Positions 53,160-64,000 of a stretch of DNA of 64,000 bases are shown here, in pieces. Source of the DNA: Breviolum minutum Mf 1.05b.01 (Eukaryota > Sar > Dinophyceae > Suessiales > Symbiodiniaceae); the NCBI GenBank assembly GCA_000507305.1, contig DF239242.1:126685-190684 (forward strand). Direction: 5' to 3'. A model generated the notes under the pieces. It was given only the letters and a program-made list of their open reading frames with translations. It ran no database searches and was not told the origin of the DNA. The position numbers were made by a program, and so were the translations under genes. Within the stretch, counting starts at the first letter, position 1. Each line of letters starts with the position of its first letter.

Positions 53160-54410
53160 ATGATTCTGTGGCCAAAGCCCTTCGTGTTCCATGATTTTTT
53201 TTGCCTGAAACGGTGAGACACACATTGTGGAGAAATCGACGAATTACAACATCGCCTTCGGAAAACTAAAGCCATTCAGTCCCTCTTACAAGGGGGAATG
53301 ACATGAATCGGAGAGATACTGCCAGATACGTTTTACGCTCTGTGGCTTTGCAGGCAGCCGGCTCGTCAGTCCAAATGGACGAAACGCGGCAATGAAATGG
53401 CTTTGACTACCTGGGCCGAGGATGAAATCAATGGACGAACACGCATTGCATGGCTTTCGTGGAATCTTGCTACAATCATGGTCTTGATGTGCCAGCCCTG
53501 AAGATCCGTGTCAAATGAGGGCTCAGTGTCACATGAAAATATTTGCAGAAATTGGGAAATAACATGAAACATGGTGAGAAACTTACCTGCTGAGTTGACC
53601 CTAGAAAAGAAGTTTAAATTTTTTGCCTGTTCATATTGCGGGATTCCCACCCTTCAAAAAGTTTAGAGTTTAAGCGTTCATCGGGGAAGGAAACAAACAT
53701 CATGGAGTTGAGGTGCTGCAAAGTCGTTGATCGCATCATGGCAATTTCCATCTGCGCCACGCTAATAGCACAGCAGAGCGGTGGCGCGTCCCGGTGGACC
53801 CGGTTCTTCATCGAGCGCAGGTTTGGCCTTTGGAGTTCATATGGTGGCTTAGTCACGCAAAGCGAATGGTGATGAATGGTGCCGAAATGCGCCATAATAA
53901 GAGTTCAACACTTGGAATCGTGGAAGCATACAAGGTGACAAAATAGTTTTGTGCAATATCAGTATTTGTTTAGTAATATGTTTTCTTCTCATTCAAAAAC
54001 AGTGTCCATTGAGATCTACAACCACTTCAACTCCCAGCGAAGGCCTCCAGTTCCACCACTACAAGATCTCGCTGGTGATTTTCAACCAGGGGTTCGTAGT
54101 TCTCATCTTCGGTGTTCTGGAAGGTGAATACGGATTTGATGATAGAGGCATTGTTTCTGATGATGTCATAGTAAGCCCAATAGTGACCTCAACCAAACAT
54201 TCCATTCCAACACTGGCAAAAAAAATCCCAAGTTTGCATTTCCTTTTTTTTCCAGCTGATAGATCTAACCTCCAAACAAAAATGCTGGCAACTGGAACGT
54301 TGTTAGCTATTTTGTCTATTGGTTCACTATACATCACTACGCTCTGGAATTTCATCGGCACTGGATTTGTTGCCGAGACGCCCAGAAGAACGGCACAAAT
54401 GGCGATGTAG
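53160..54410 (+). CDS. Candidate multi-exon membrane protein gene
   Basis: Exon 1 starts at ATG 53160 and ends CTGAAACG|GTGAGA (53212). Exon 2 follows TGGCTTTGCAG|G at 53353/53354 in phase and contains a hydrophobic stretch (IAWLSWNLATIMVLM); its 3' border near 53480-53488 is unclear. Exon 3 (open around 53680-53820) ends GAGCGCAG|GTTTGG. Exon 4 (54038-54123) follows AACTCCCAG|C, carries a membrane-type helix (ISLVIFNQGFVVLIFGVLE) and ends CTGGAAG|GTGAAT. Exon 5 follows TTTTTTTTCCAG|CT at 54256, has another such helix (LLAILSIGSLYITTLW) and stops at 54410. Phases agree at exons 1-2, 3-4 and 4-5. It is probably a polytopic membrane protein of unknown family, convergent with the next gene. Confidence 0.5.
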
Positions 54411-54575
54411 CCTTGGATGCTGCTTTGAAAATCAAGCGGAAATGGCTTTGACGGCGAGGCTTCACAGGTTGCAAGCGCGGTAGTTTTTTACAAATGCCTT
54501 ATTTAGAGACTTCGCAGGATTTTTCTTCTAAAAGTATTCCAGGTGTTGTAAGTTCCGCTCGACACAAAGCCGCTG

Positions 54576-56183
54576 ATTTCACACTGGGTTTACTTCAACT
54601 GTTTGGGGTCTATGTTGGTGTATATAATTCCGGGGGGCCCAAAGCAAGGTGCAAAAATAATGTACAGTATATTCTCTGTAGCCCATGATGTCTGCAGACA
54701 AGATGCCCACAATATGGAGGACGGCTTGCATGGCTGCTGCCATGATGTCCCAGCGGACTTCTGGCACAGGCCAAAAATAAAAATGCCAAATAAGTGGCCA
54801 AGTCCATGGAATCTCTCGAAATGACTCCCACGATGCCATGAACCATCGCACGTGACTGGCAAGAAACCCGGTGCTCAACATTCCAATAAACCAATTTGCC
54901 ACCACGAACCCGGAGGGAAACCAATAGACGAGGAGTACTGTTTCGGGAAGCCAAGCACAAACAAAACACAGGTCCAGTCCGTCGTTGTTGCAGGAGTACA
55001 CGAAATTTTGGATCGATTGCGCGAAGAAAACGACCATCACGGAGGGGATGTACTTGAGGATCCTGTGGATGTGATTTTTTTTGGCATCTTCGACTTCATA
55101 GAAGTTATCAAAGTTCTTTGGCCTTGGTGGCACCGCCTCTGGGAGAGAGAGCAGCAGGCTCATGCATCCAAAAGTGCCAAATTGAAGAATCTGAAAAGGA
55201 CTTTCCTTCCAACTCAACGTCAGGGCCGCATACAATTGAATGCAGGTCGAAAAGAAACATTCCCAAAGGTCACTCTCCCTTTGCTCCAGCAACTCCTTGG
55301 TGGCAAATCCACGCTGCCAGCTCGGGACAAAGGCCAAGGCACCTTGGGCCTGGAGGCCATCCCATCCACTGGATTCGAAGCTGAAACAAAGGCCGAAAAT
55401 CATGGCCACAAAATAGAACGGCTGGCCATTCTTCAAGAATGTCGTGACGGTGATGGCGTCAAAAAAAGGTTCCGCCAATATGCTTAAGGCTGAGATGGCC
55501 TATTTGAACCTTGAAGCCATGAAGTCGTTGGATGCCCGCCGGCAACACCATGGAAAGCCTAGGTTGCCGTGGCGAAATGGCCCATCATCCCTGCAACAAA
55601 GCTGATCGGGTGGGTTGACATCAGGTGCTGCTTCATCTTCATTTTGCCGTGCTTGGTGGCTGTCGCGCCACAACACAATTGCGGCTGGCAACAAACCAAG
55701 CAACCTGTAGAGGACTCCCACCAACCATGGGTTGGGGATGCAGGAATCCGCAGCAACTGCTGCCAGTTTTGCTTTCCAGCATGACTTGAAGATGTTAAAC
55801 ATCAGCCAGACATAAATCGGCGCTCCAGCTCCTCGCCCAAGGTGTTCTTCACACCATGCGGTGCAATCCTGGGCTTCCGTTTCGTTGGACACCACATCTG
55901 TGTTGTGAATGGACTGGCAGCTCGAAGGAGCGTAGTCCAATGTCAGATTGTTGCGTTTGGCGTAGTAGAAGCGTTCAAAAGTATAGTTTATATCCCCAAA
56001 CCTGACCTCATCGCAGCTTCTCTCGGTCGATGTCCTGTTTGGTGCCAGCCAGCAATCGAGTTTCGGTCCGACAATTGATGAAGCGATGGAGCCAAAAAAA
56101 ACGATCCCACCAATCAAAGTGACCATCCATCCGACGCATAGACTCATCAACCTCAGAGGCTCCATTCCCTCAGGCCATGTCAT
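54576..56183 (-). CDS. Multi-pass membrane protein, possibly XK-related-like
   Basis: Two long minus-strand frames: 56270-55500 (first ATG 56183) and about 55498-54579. The first has a hydrophobic segment (WMVTLIGGIVFFGSIASSIV), then a Cys-rich loop with several N-glycosylation sequons (NRT, NYT, NLT, NET), then a second hydrophobic stretch. The second has many membrane segments, including LWECFFSTCIQLYAALTL and ILKYIPSVMVVFFAQSIQ. The frames can be joined by an intron of about 120 nt (GAT|GTCAAC near 55620; TTCAAATAG|GCC at 55499), though the donor is not canonical. The layout, in particular an E-x-x-Q-L-Y-like helix followed by a leucine-rich one, recalls XK-related (XKR) scramblase-type proteins, but I cannot confirm it. 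GC content here is clearly higher than in the flanks. Its 3' end may continue in further exons. Confidence 0.7.
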
Positions 56184-56667
56184 GGCCCTTCTCAAACCGC
56201 GCAGTTTTCCGGCAGCTGCCACCGATTCTGCGGTCGACTGTTTTGAGCCGTATAGAACCAGTTTTGACACTTCGCGGATGCTACAGTGAAGAAGTCAAAG
56301 CCCCTGAGCATAAGAATAAAAACATCGAGCTGTTCTCCTATATAAGACTGTCGCTCATTCTTAGTGAGAATTTACATCACATGTTCCAGAAATCCTGAAA
56401 TTGCCGTGTTGTTAAATGATACAGTATTTGTACACGTAATATACATCAATAAATTTGTGCATAATCACAGAACCCTTGTAATATGTACTCGTACACAAAA
56501 AAGTACGTATTATTAAATAGGCATAAACTTTGTAAGACATAGATCTTCAAGCTCCTTCCCTAAACTCCCTTAGAAACGCCTTGCAAGTCCGGGTTTCGCC
56601 CCTCGGCCGTTTTGATCTGTAATATCTCAAACCCAACAAAAAAACAGCAGCGACCAAGCAACTGAGT

Positions 56668-56728
56668 GGATGGATGGATGGATGGATGGATGGATGGATG
56701 GATGGATGGATGGATGGATGGATGGATA
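56668..56728. repeat. (GGAT)n microsatellite
   Basis: About 15 perfect GGAT/TGGA units. A minus-strand open frame crosses it as poly(Ile-His-Pro-Ser). Confidence 0.97.
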
Positions 56729-58443
56729 CCCAGGTGCAATACTATAATACGATTTGTAACTATATTCATGTACCATATGTATGTAAGCGCATGTTGGGTC
56801 TGTGTCACCAAAGTTGTTTGATCCCCTAGTCTATTGCATAGACATTTTTGTAATGGTACACCATGGCAGTAGATAATCATAAAGTTCAATGTATTGGAAG
56901 CCGTTCGTGTGCTTGCTTGAAACCTACTATTGCACACTATCAAGTCTTCCCCAGAAAATAGGCACAGGCCCATCAAGGCATTAGTCTTAGTGCTCCGAAC
57001 AATGGCTACTGTTGCAACTTCAGAAGTGTTTGCGTGAAGCATCCAAATAGGTATGCCTACCTAGTATTTTGAAATGTGCTAAGTGATGGATTACAACAAA
57101 CACATGCCGTGGTTGACACCACACACTGGAAAAGAGATGCCATGTAAGGTCTATATAAATGTGTGTTGCCCTCAATACATTGAACTTGGCAGTATACACA
57201 AATCATCCACCACTTTCACATCGGACCCCGCTCCCAGCACTTTTCCATGGTCCCGATGGTCCATGTTGGTGTGAAAACAAATGAAACGGAGCATTCCAAC
57301 TGCGACTATCGTCAACAAAAGCAGTAGTCTCTTCCAGTACCAACAGATTCACTGACCAAATATGCGTTCTTTTGGGCTACCATCTTACATTGCATCTTAA
57401 GAATCAATTTGCCACAGTGATAGGCTGCCCATCAAACGAGCCAGCTCTCCAGAATAGGCCCATTGATGTAGCATGCTGAATGGCAAGCCAAGTTAAGTAA
57501 GGACTTGTAAGATGTGTATATGTCATGCGCGGTACGGAAGCACTTGGATGTACATCATATCAGTTGGAATGATACATCACAATACTATTGAATGATTTAC
57601 AACTTTCAAGTATAGTTGTGCAATATATATATATTATCCATAAATTGAAAAAATCTGAACTCAGTACAGCACCATATATACTAAATATATCTAAATATGT
57701 TTCAGACTCGTAAACCCCTTTCTGAAATAGAGTTCTACGTAAACCAGTACCAGTAGATAGTCATGACAGTAATCCCCTCTGCCCTCCAGTATTCCATTTA
57801 ACAACGGAACATCCACCACTCTTTGATTGAATTGAAACTTGAAAATGGAACATCTTTGCATGTCATTGATTCTAAAAAAAGTGTAGATGGCACATGTGCA
57901 AAAAACATGTTGAAACATGCTGTTTTTATTCTCTGTCAACATAATTTTCTGAAGCTCCTTTCTCAGGTGAAACTTCTGTCATCTAAGAGCTTTCGCAAGC
58001 GGCGTACCTGACAAGGGAGAGTGGTGGAGGTCCAGGAGTCACGCCACATGCAACACATCCCTGTATGTTTTGGATCCTTTAACCTGGCTTCCAAAATGCT
58101 GATGTTTTGGTTCATTCATGTTTATTCGTTCCCACCATATGGCAAAAAGCTAAACCACCCAAAAAAATATACATGCTGGCTATATCAGGCGCTTGAACAT
58201 GGAAACACAAAGGGGTTGCAAGGTTGAAAAAGCTCGCAACTGTCACACCTAAAACTATTAAGATAACACCACAAGAGTCCCAAGTGGTACTTCAACATGC
58301 TAAGACTGTATTGCTACATATTGTGGTATAATGACTTTTTTGGGGTATGTGTTCCCATCTTCTTGTTGTGGTCTTCCTCGGTTCCAAAGGACTCAAAAAC
58401 GTGTTTTTGGCCAAATAAGAGCAAGCCTTTCCAAACACTCAAC

Positions 58444-58463
58444 GCACACACACACACACACTG
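58444..58463. repeat. (CA)n microsatellite
   Basis: A short run of CA units, followed by CTGACACACTCGCACA. Confidence 0.9.
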
Positions 58464-60835
58464 ACACACTCGCACAATGATGCCACTGATTGTACAATCA
58501 TCCCGAACATGCCAATGTGTTCAGAACAATAAAATATCAGAACTCAAAAAAAAACATCTTCCCATCACTAAGCCAGCTAACTATCAATAGCTACCAGCTT
58601 CAACCCAGCTGAACAAAAATGCCCAAGCTGTAATCATCTTCGCAAAAGTCAGGCTGATCATGAAACAAAAAACATGTATTATATATAATCATGAATTGTG
58701 GAGCTATTTTGGAAGCAAAGAACCTCCTTTTGGGCTCCTAAACAGCTCCTCTGCCGACCTGCCTCGTCCAAGTTGCCAGAACTCGTGTTAAGACGTTGCA
58801 GCATTGCTTCAGCTTCAATTCTGGCGGAGAAACGTGGCACGTTTTCTTTTTGTTAAGGCTTTTTGGAAATCACTCGCAACAAAAACAATCAGGACATGTT
58901 CAATTTCCACACATAAAACTCCAAGGAAAAATATATAGAAACAACAAAAACATAGCATTTCAAGTTGAGATGTGTTTGTTGTTTGCAAGGCAACTCAGCT
59001 GCCTTGAGAGTTCACCTCCATAGGCACGACCTTAAGTAACAGAAACGAACAGTTTCCTTGCGTTGTTAAAAGGGAAGGAAGTTGCATGTGCTGCATGTGT
59101 CTATAGAAAATGTTGTTCCATGTATATGTAGATATACACATGTTTTGTCATGTTTATTTAATCTATTTGAAAATATAGCTTGTGTTGGAAAGTAACTGTC
59201 TTATCCTGTCTGCAATAGATATTTGTTGTGCTTTTCGCGCATTTGCAACTCAATGATCCAACAAAGTAAGAGTTTCTTATCCTAGGGCAAACTATGGCTG
59301 TTCAAACCCTGAAGATTCTTGAAAAAAAATACCAGTGATAGCCACTTCAACTGCGTAGCAAGTTCCTCAGTTGAATTTGCACATAATGGATGACTATATC
59401 TGACGTTTCAACGGTAAGTTGTCCTAAGGATGAAACTCCAAGTTGTCATTCCAACTGATTCACACCACCAACCAACATATGGTGTGTTGACATGTCCTCT
59501 TCCAAAGCCTTTTCCAATATGTAGCAAACCAACAAGTATAAAATATCGATAATAAATCAACTTAACAATGTATAAGTGGTCTTGAAGTCAACTTGGTGTT
59601 TGATACACCATCTTCACTATCACTTCTTGGAGTAGTTTCCTGTCTTGGCAGGGATAACTGGTTCCCTTTCTTTTCCACCCAAAATTTGGGTTCCTTGCAA
59701 CATAACAACAAGGCCCCAAGGCGCTTTGGGGGTATATAAAACTTTGTCCATCGCAGGCCCTCCGACTCTTTGGGCGGCTCTCCACCTGACTCACCGAAGG
59801 TCTTGAAACCTGGACAAAGAATCGTGCCCAAAGTTGTGCGAAAGGAGGATAGGTGAAAATCAAATATTGTTCAAGTATGATCAAGCTATATAAATATATA
59901 TATACTTTTACGTGTGTGTAAATCAATCAATCAATCATCCTTTTCAACATCTTAAAGTCGCCAAGATTGCCATGAAGGCTCCCTACAATGGCGGTACACC
60001 TTAGCCACTTTTCATGGCTTAATCCCAAAATCTCCCGAAGTTCGTACCAATTTAGCTATATTTAGGTGCACCCATGTACCCTAAATTGGGGGGTAGCAAG
60101 CCGTTTTCTTTCAGGAAAAAACTATTGTTTGTTTCCAAAGAAATCCTCCCAGCACTTCATTTCTCCGTTCACCTCCTGGCCAGCTGCGCCATTGCCACCT
60201 GGCGTTTCATAAAAACCACTTCCAGAAGGGTACCCTCTAGAGGATCACTTGGTATCTACTGCACATGTTTTTACATGTATTTAACATTCTGCGATGTTAT
60301 CTAAAAACTCCTTGAGAACAATCATGGACAAACAAATGTACAAGGAAATGAACAAATAATTCACTTGAAGATACTTCAAGAAGAGACAATTACCAGTACC
60401 ATTATCAAGCTAAAATCATCTTCCAAAGCTTTCATCAACTTGAAACACATGTTGTTACCTTGTCCCCTTTTACTGAGCTTTCTTTTTGTTGAGGCCAAAC
60501 ATGAAGGGAATTTAAGGGCCCCCCGTCAATGCCACTGCCTTTGTCAGGAAGTAAGGACAATTTTCAAGGGAAACTATCATGGGCTTCATAACCCCCAAGA
60601 TCATCACCCCCCCCCCCGGTTGGCATTTGGGTGGGTGGGGAAAGGGCCCCATGAAAACTCCCAGCTTCGTTTCACCTGGCGATGTGGGCGCAGCGTGACC
60701 TTCAACTGCACAGCGAGACCTTGGAGGCGAAACATGCAAAGGTGGATGTGGATATGCATTAACCTAGAGACTTCTATATATATAATAGGAAATGCATGAA
60801 TATAATAGTTGAGTTGAAAATCAAAAAACGCATGC

Positions 60836-61081
60836 TTGAAAGTTAGGCATCACAAATATCATCCTTTTACTAACCCATCTATGTTTTACCATCAAAATCA
60901 AAATTGTATGTTTTTTCAAGTACCCGGTGTTGGTGCTGCATCAAAATTCGCCTCCCTTGAGCCTCCCGACACAGCCGCCTCGGTCTCTGGTTTCGGTGAC
61001 TGTGGCTCCGGTTCCGGAGTGGGCTCTGAAGTGGATTCAGCCTGGGATCATTTTCGAAATCACCGGTTTTCAGAAATCTGA
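60836..61081 (+). CDS. Coding-like GC-rich ORF
   Basis: The 3' half (60935-61050) is about 60% GC, well above the flanks, and the plus frame there is Gly/Ser/Asp-rich (low-complexity acidic); the minus strand is also open (61142-60879) and Arg/His-rich. An acceptor-like TTTTTTCAAG lies near 60922 on the plus strand. Probably one exon of an unseen gene; strand uncertain. Confidence 0.3.
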   Translation: MKVRHHKYHPFTNPSMFYHQNQNCMFFQVPGVGAASKFASLEPPDTAASVSGFGDCGSGSGVGSEVDSAWDHFRNHRFSEI

Positions 61082-61089
61082 CCAAGTTG

Positions 61090-62860
61090 AGCCAACCATC
61101 TGAAACAAATGGTTCAGTCAAAGATCGAATCATTTCTGTCAAGTATAGGCAGTATAGGGGTTAAAATTGAAAAAACATTGAAGTCTCATCACTTAAAAAC
61201 TTTGATGCTCTTTTGTGTACTTATCTGAGGTTCACACTTGCACATCCATAGCTGATGATGGGGTCGGCGTACTCCTGATTATGACTTCTTTTTTTTCGCA
61301 TTTGACCCATCCACTACCAGTGACCTTCGACTTTGTCATACTTTGTAATTAATTGTGACGTTGTCCGGGATCCGGCAGAAACTTTTTATTCTAGAAATGT
61401 TGCGGGAAAAAGGACAGCCTGAGGTTGTGGTTGAAGAAACAGGATTTCTTTCAAGCAAGTCATAGGGGAGGCAAGTAAACAAATATGTAGATACGGCCGG
61501 CAAATTGGGTAAACATATGTGTATTCATCTGCCCTTTGATGATACAAACAAACACAGCAACCTGCAATACTCAGAATATGGAATCGGAGTCAGCCCCCCA
61601 TCAAAAAAAAACAACTAGAATACAAGTACTATTCAAAAACTTGGGATTAGCCCTGACATCTTCAAGGACAAACATCGACTCGGCTCCTCCGTCGAGCTTG
61701 ACTTGCCTCCTGCGGCACTCGGATGGGATGCGGGAAAAAACATCCACACATACACGGTTTTCTGGAGATATTCGCGCCCAGCTGTCCCCCAACTCAATGT
61801 TGGGCACACCGGTTGGCCTTCAAAAAAACAAACATTTTAGTAACAGCGTCTCCCATGATCATGTACTTCAACAATGAGTTCGCGGGGGTGCGGGGGTTGC
61901 TGCAAGTCACTTGTTGATGTCGATGTTTTTTTCTGAAGAACCCAGTGTATGTAGGTGTTCACATCCATGAATCAAGACCTTGGTGGCACGTTTCCTCTCA
62001 CCAATGAAGCGGAGCTACCACATAAGCACTTCAAGCCTGTAAGCCTATTGTCTCAAAATGAGAGACTTTCCAAAAGAACATTGGAACATACATCATAATA
62101 ATCCAACAATATCCACCCTGTCTTTTCTAGGGAGGTTTGGGACTTCGGGAAGCCTATTGACGACTTGAGAGGCTTCAATAACGTCGAATGAAAGTGGTAG
62201 GGTGCGTAAGTCATCTGTGAAATTACATGTTGTATATCGGCTCAAAATCAACAAACAGCTAACTAGAGGTAAACAAAAAAACATATATATCTACTATATT
62301 GGCTTTATACGGCTGATATCTTTATACTTGATACAAATACAAGGACAACAACCTACAACAACTTCATGCAACTTCAATGTACACCTTGCATCTCCAGTGA
62401 TCTTCCTCCGCTCCTTGGGTTTTCGAGTTGGTTTTTGACCACCAACCGGTCCGTCCAGCCACGAAAGACCTGGCATGCTGGGTGGAAAACACCAAGGGCG
62501 AGTTCCTAAACTGAAAGGAAGTGAAGTTCCGTGAAGTTCACCTTGGGGATAAACTGCCTAAAAAAATTTTGGGATCTGACATTGGTTGAGGCTGGGGTAA
62601 GTGTCGCCGTACCACTGGTCACGACCATTTCACCTTGCACCTCGACCTTCATGAGATCGTCCAAAACATTTTGAGAAAACAGGGTCCAAAGCTGCTTTCT
62701 CTTATGACCCCTTTGGGAATTACACATGGACGCATATGATTCTTTGGATTGCAAAAGAAGAACTTACCAAAACCCCAAAAGACTTGCCACAGTATCTTAC
62801 CACACCAAGTCTTGGTGTCAAGAGTTGTAGGTAAGTCACATCCTCGGCTTATATAAATCA
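61090..62860. other. Mostly non-coding stretch
   Basis: No supported gene. A plus-strand frame at 61536-61877 (113 codons) with a GC-rich middle (61675-61740), opposed by an open minus strand at 61807-61601, is the only coding-like part. Confidence 0.4.
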
Positions 62861-62862
62861 AA

Positions 62863-62970
62863 TACACCCCTGAAGTTTATCATGGTTCACCTGAAAATCA
62901 GCCCCTGGAAAGGGAGATTCCTTTTGGACACCCTCATTTTCAGGTTCCATGTTAGAATTTTTGGGGGTAT
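62863..62970. mobile_element. Short inverted-repeat element, family 1
   Basis: Left end ATACACCCCTGAAGTTTATC then ATGGTTCACCTGAAAATCA; right end on the reverse strand ATACCCCCAAAAATTCTAAC then ATGGAACCTGAAAATGA. The core CCCCTGGAAAGGGAGATTCC then TTTTGGACA matches the 42.5 kb copy. About 108 bp. Confidence 0.8.
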
Positions 62971-62974
62971 AAAC

Positions 62975-64000
62975 TTAAACCCTAAAAAGAAACAAAACCT
63001 AAGACCTTAAACCCTAATTGGAATGACCCATGAAAAAAAAAAGGTCACCATCAACTAACCTTTCAGACCATCCACACAACAACCATGACTCATGACTCCA
63101 TGACTCCATCCTTGATCAATACATCCACCGGTTGGACAACCGCCGAACCACCGAACTCCCGGGGGCACCTTTTTCAACGCCTTTGCTCAAACGTTCCAAG
63201 ATACCCTGTCAAAGACCATGGGCTTGATGGCTTGCTTGAAAAAAATGTCAGGCTCAGTAGGTTTCACTCGAAACATATGATATATGAGATTGACAGGTAA
63301 ATGTTACATGTATTTTGCATAATGTAAATAAATATCAATTTCAAAACCATAGGAATTATTGCATTTCAATCACTTTGGAAATGAAATATACTACGCTACT
63401 ACAGTAAATTGCAACCTGTTTTCTAGTTTCGTGTAGCCGTGTCCTTCTTGTCTGTCGGTACATAAAAACATGGGCACATTGAAGCAAGCATTGACTAGCT
63501 TCTTTTGCCCAACCCCAACCCAACCCAAACCAAAAAATTGGGACCTCATCCCAAAGTTTTTTCCATACAAATGCCCACAAGAAATCTCCAACTCCAAAAC
63601 GCATCTGGCATTTCTCCCAAGACTGTTTAAAGGTGTCCTGCATTTTGACCCCACAAAAGTGCCTGTGGAGACACAGCCGCAAAGTCGTTCCAATTTTTCG
63701 GCATCGAGGCTGCCATAGATGGGCCCTCTTGACCTGGTGAGGAGGGAGTGGATGGTTTCTAGTGAGGTAAGCTATGGAGGTAAATGCGAATTCAGATTGT
63801 TTAGGCAGTTGATTCAGAAAGAAAATGGTAAAGTTGCAAAAATGGGGGGGAAGAACCTTACTAATCTAACCATCTGATTTTCCGCAAACTATGAGAAAAT
63901 CAGATGTGCAGCACACATTGTGACATATCAGTGGGCTGTTCAAGGCCGTTGGCATCCCATCATTTTGCAGATAACAAACAATGTAGCGCAGGTAGACCAG
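62975..64000. other. No supported gene
   Basis: Weak opposed frames lie at 63085-63300 (+), 63470-63718 (+) and 63693-63356 (-). There is a telomere-like CCCTAAA/AACCCTAA motif twice in a short stretch (62975-63020), too short to be a telomeric repeat. Confidence 0.35.

Larger units (their letters stand above)
56300..60830. other. Mostly non-coding, AT-rich stretch
   Basis: No supported gene. A GGAT microsatellite lies at 56668-56728 and a (CA)n run at 58444-58463. A minus-strand 160-codon frame at 57042-56560 includes the microsatellite and is not convincing. A GC-rich patch at 60520-60740 with a run of C at 60609-60620 is open on the minus strand (60739-60512) and might be an exon. Confidence 0.45.

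Noticed and set aside
54059-54361. 100-codon minus-strand frame opposite the 54.0-54.4 kb exons
   Set aside because: The plus strand has a classical intron (CTGGAAG|GTGAAT … TTTTCCAG|CT) joining two membrane-type helices in phase; the minus frame has no matching splice sites.
54852-55487. 211-codon plus-strand frame
   Set aside because: It lies wholly on the opposite strand of the membrane-protein exon, whose translation has many membrane segments; the plus frame is its shadow.
62975-63020. Telomere-type repeat (CCCTAAA)
   Set aside because: Only two or three isolated, irregular matches; not a tandem array.
1-64000. CRISPR array, tRNA, rRNA or prokaryotic operon
   Set aside because: No regularly spaced direct repeats with unique spacers, no cloverleaf or rRNA core sequence was recognised, and the visible tandem arrays have no spacers.

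Overview
This window reads as a stretch of nuclear DNA from a eukaryote. Two things point that way. There are GT-AG introns with pyrimidine-rich acceptors, and there is abundant microsatellite and short inverted-repeat DNA; no operon, ribosome-binding-site pattern, rRNA, tRNA or phage/plasmid module is visible. Base composition is about 43% GC by eye, with locally GC-richer islands where open frames cluster. The best-supported gene (a multi-pass membrane protein at 54.6-56.2 kb) gives no species name. A protist or alga with a large repeat-rich genome, a dinoflagellate for example, is only one possibility and is not shown by the sequence.

Layout. 0-13.5 kb holds many candidate exons on both strands: ORFs at 0.3-2.5 kb, a phase-consistent exon chain at 2.9-3.55 kb (-), a convergent pair at 6.3-7.1 kb (+) and 7.2-9.06 kb (-), and small candidate genes at 11.7-12.05 and 12.65-13.05 kb (+). 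13.8-15.6 kb is a nest of short inverted-repeat elements plus a CAA tract. 16.4-16.8 kb carries a compact coiled-coil ORF. 17-22.8 kb is mostly non-coding. 22.9-26 kb and 28-34.8 kb are coding-like again, including a paralogue of the 1.7-2.5 kb segment and an ORF with a 48-bp Cys-rich tandem repeat. 35.8-36.7 kb is repeat (inverted-repeat element, then about 590 bp of CAA-type DNA). 37-41.3 kb and 44.7-47.4 kb have isolated candidate exons. 51.3-52.0 kb is a DNA-transposon-like element with an internal 42-bp minisatellite. 53.2-56.2 kb is a convergent pair of predicted membrane-protein genes. 56.3-64 kb is mainly non-coding with simple repeats and one more inverted-repeat element.

Limits. Apart from the 54.6-56.2 kb gene I recognise no protein family with confidence. 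Exon models rest on open frame, splice-like GT/AG sites, phase agreement and my impression of protein-like composition. A phase match at one junction happens by chance one time in three, and TA-poor sequence makes ORFs of about 150 codons fairly common by chance. Confidences are set accordingly, and where both strands look open I say so. No joint pathway or operon-like logic can be read from these genes.
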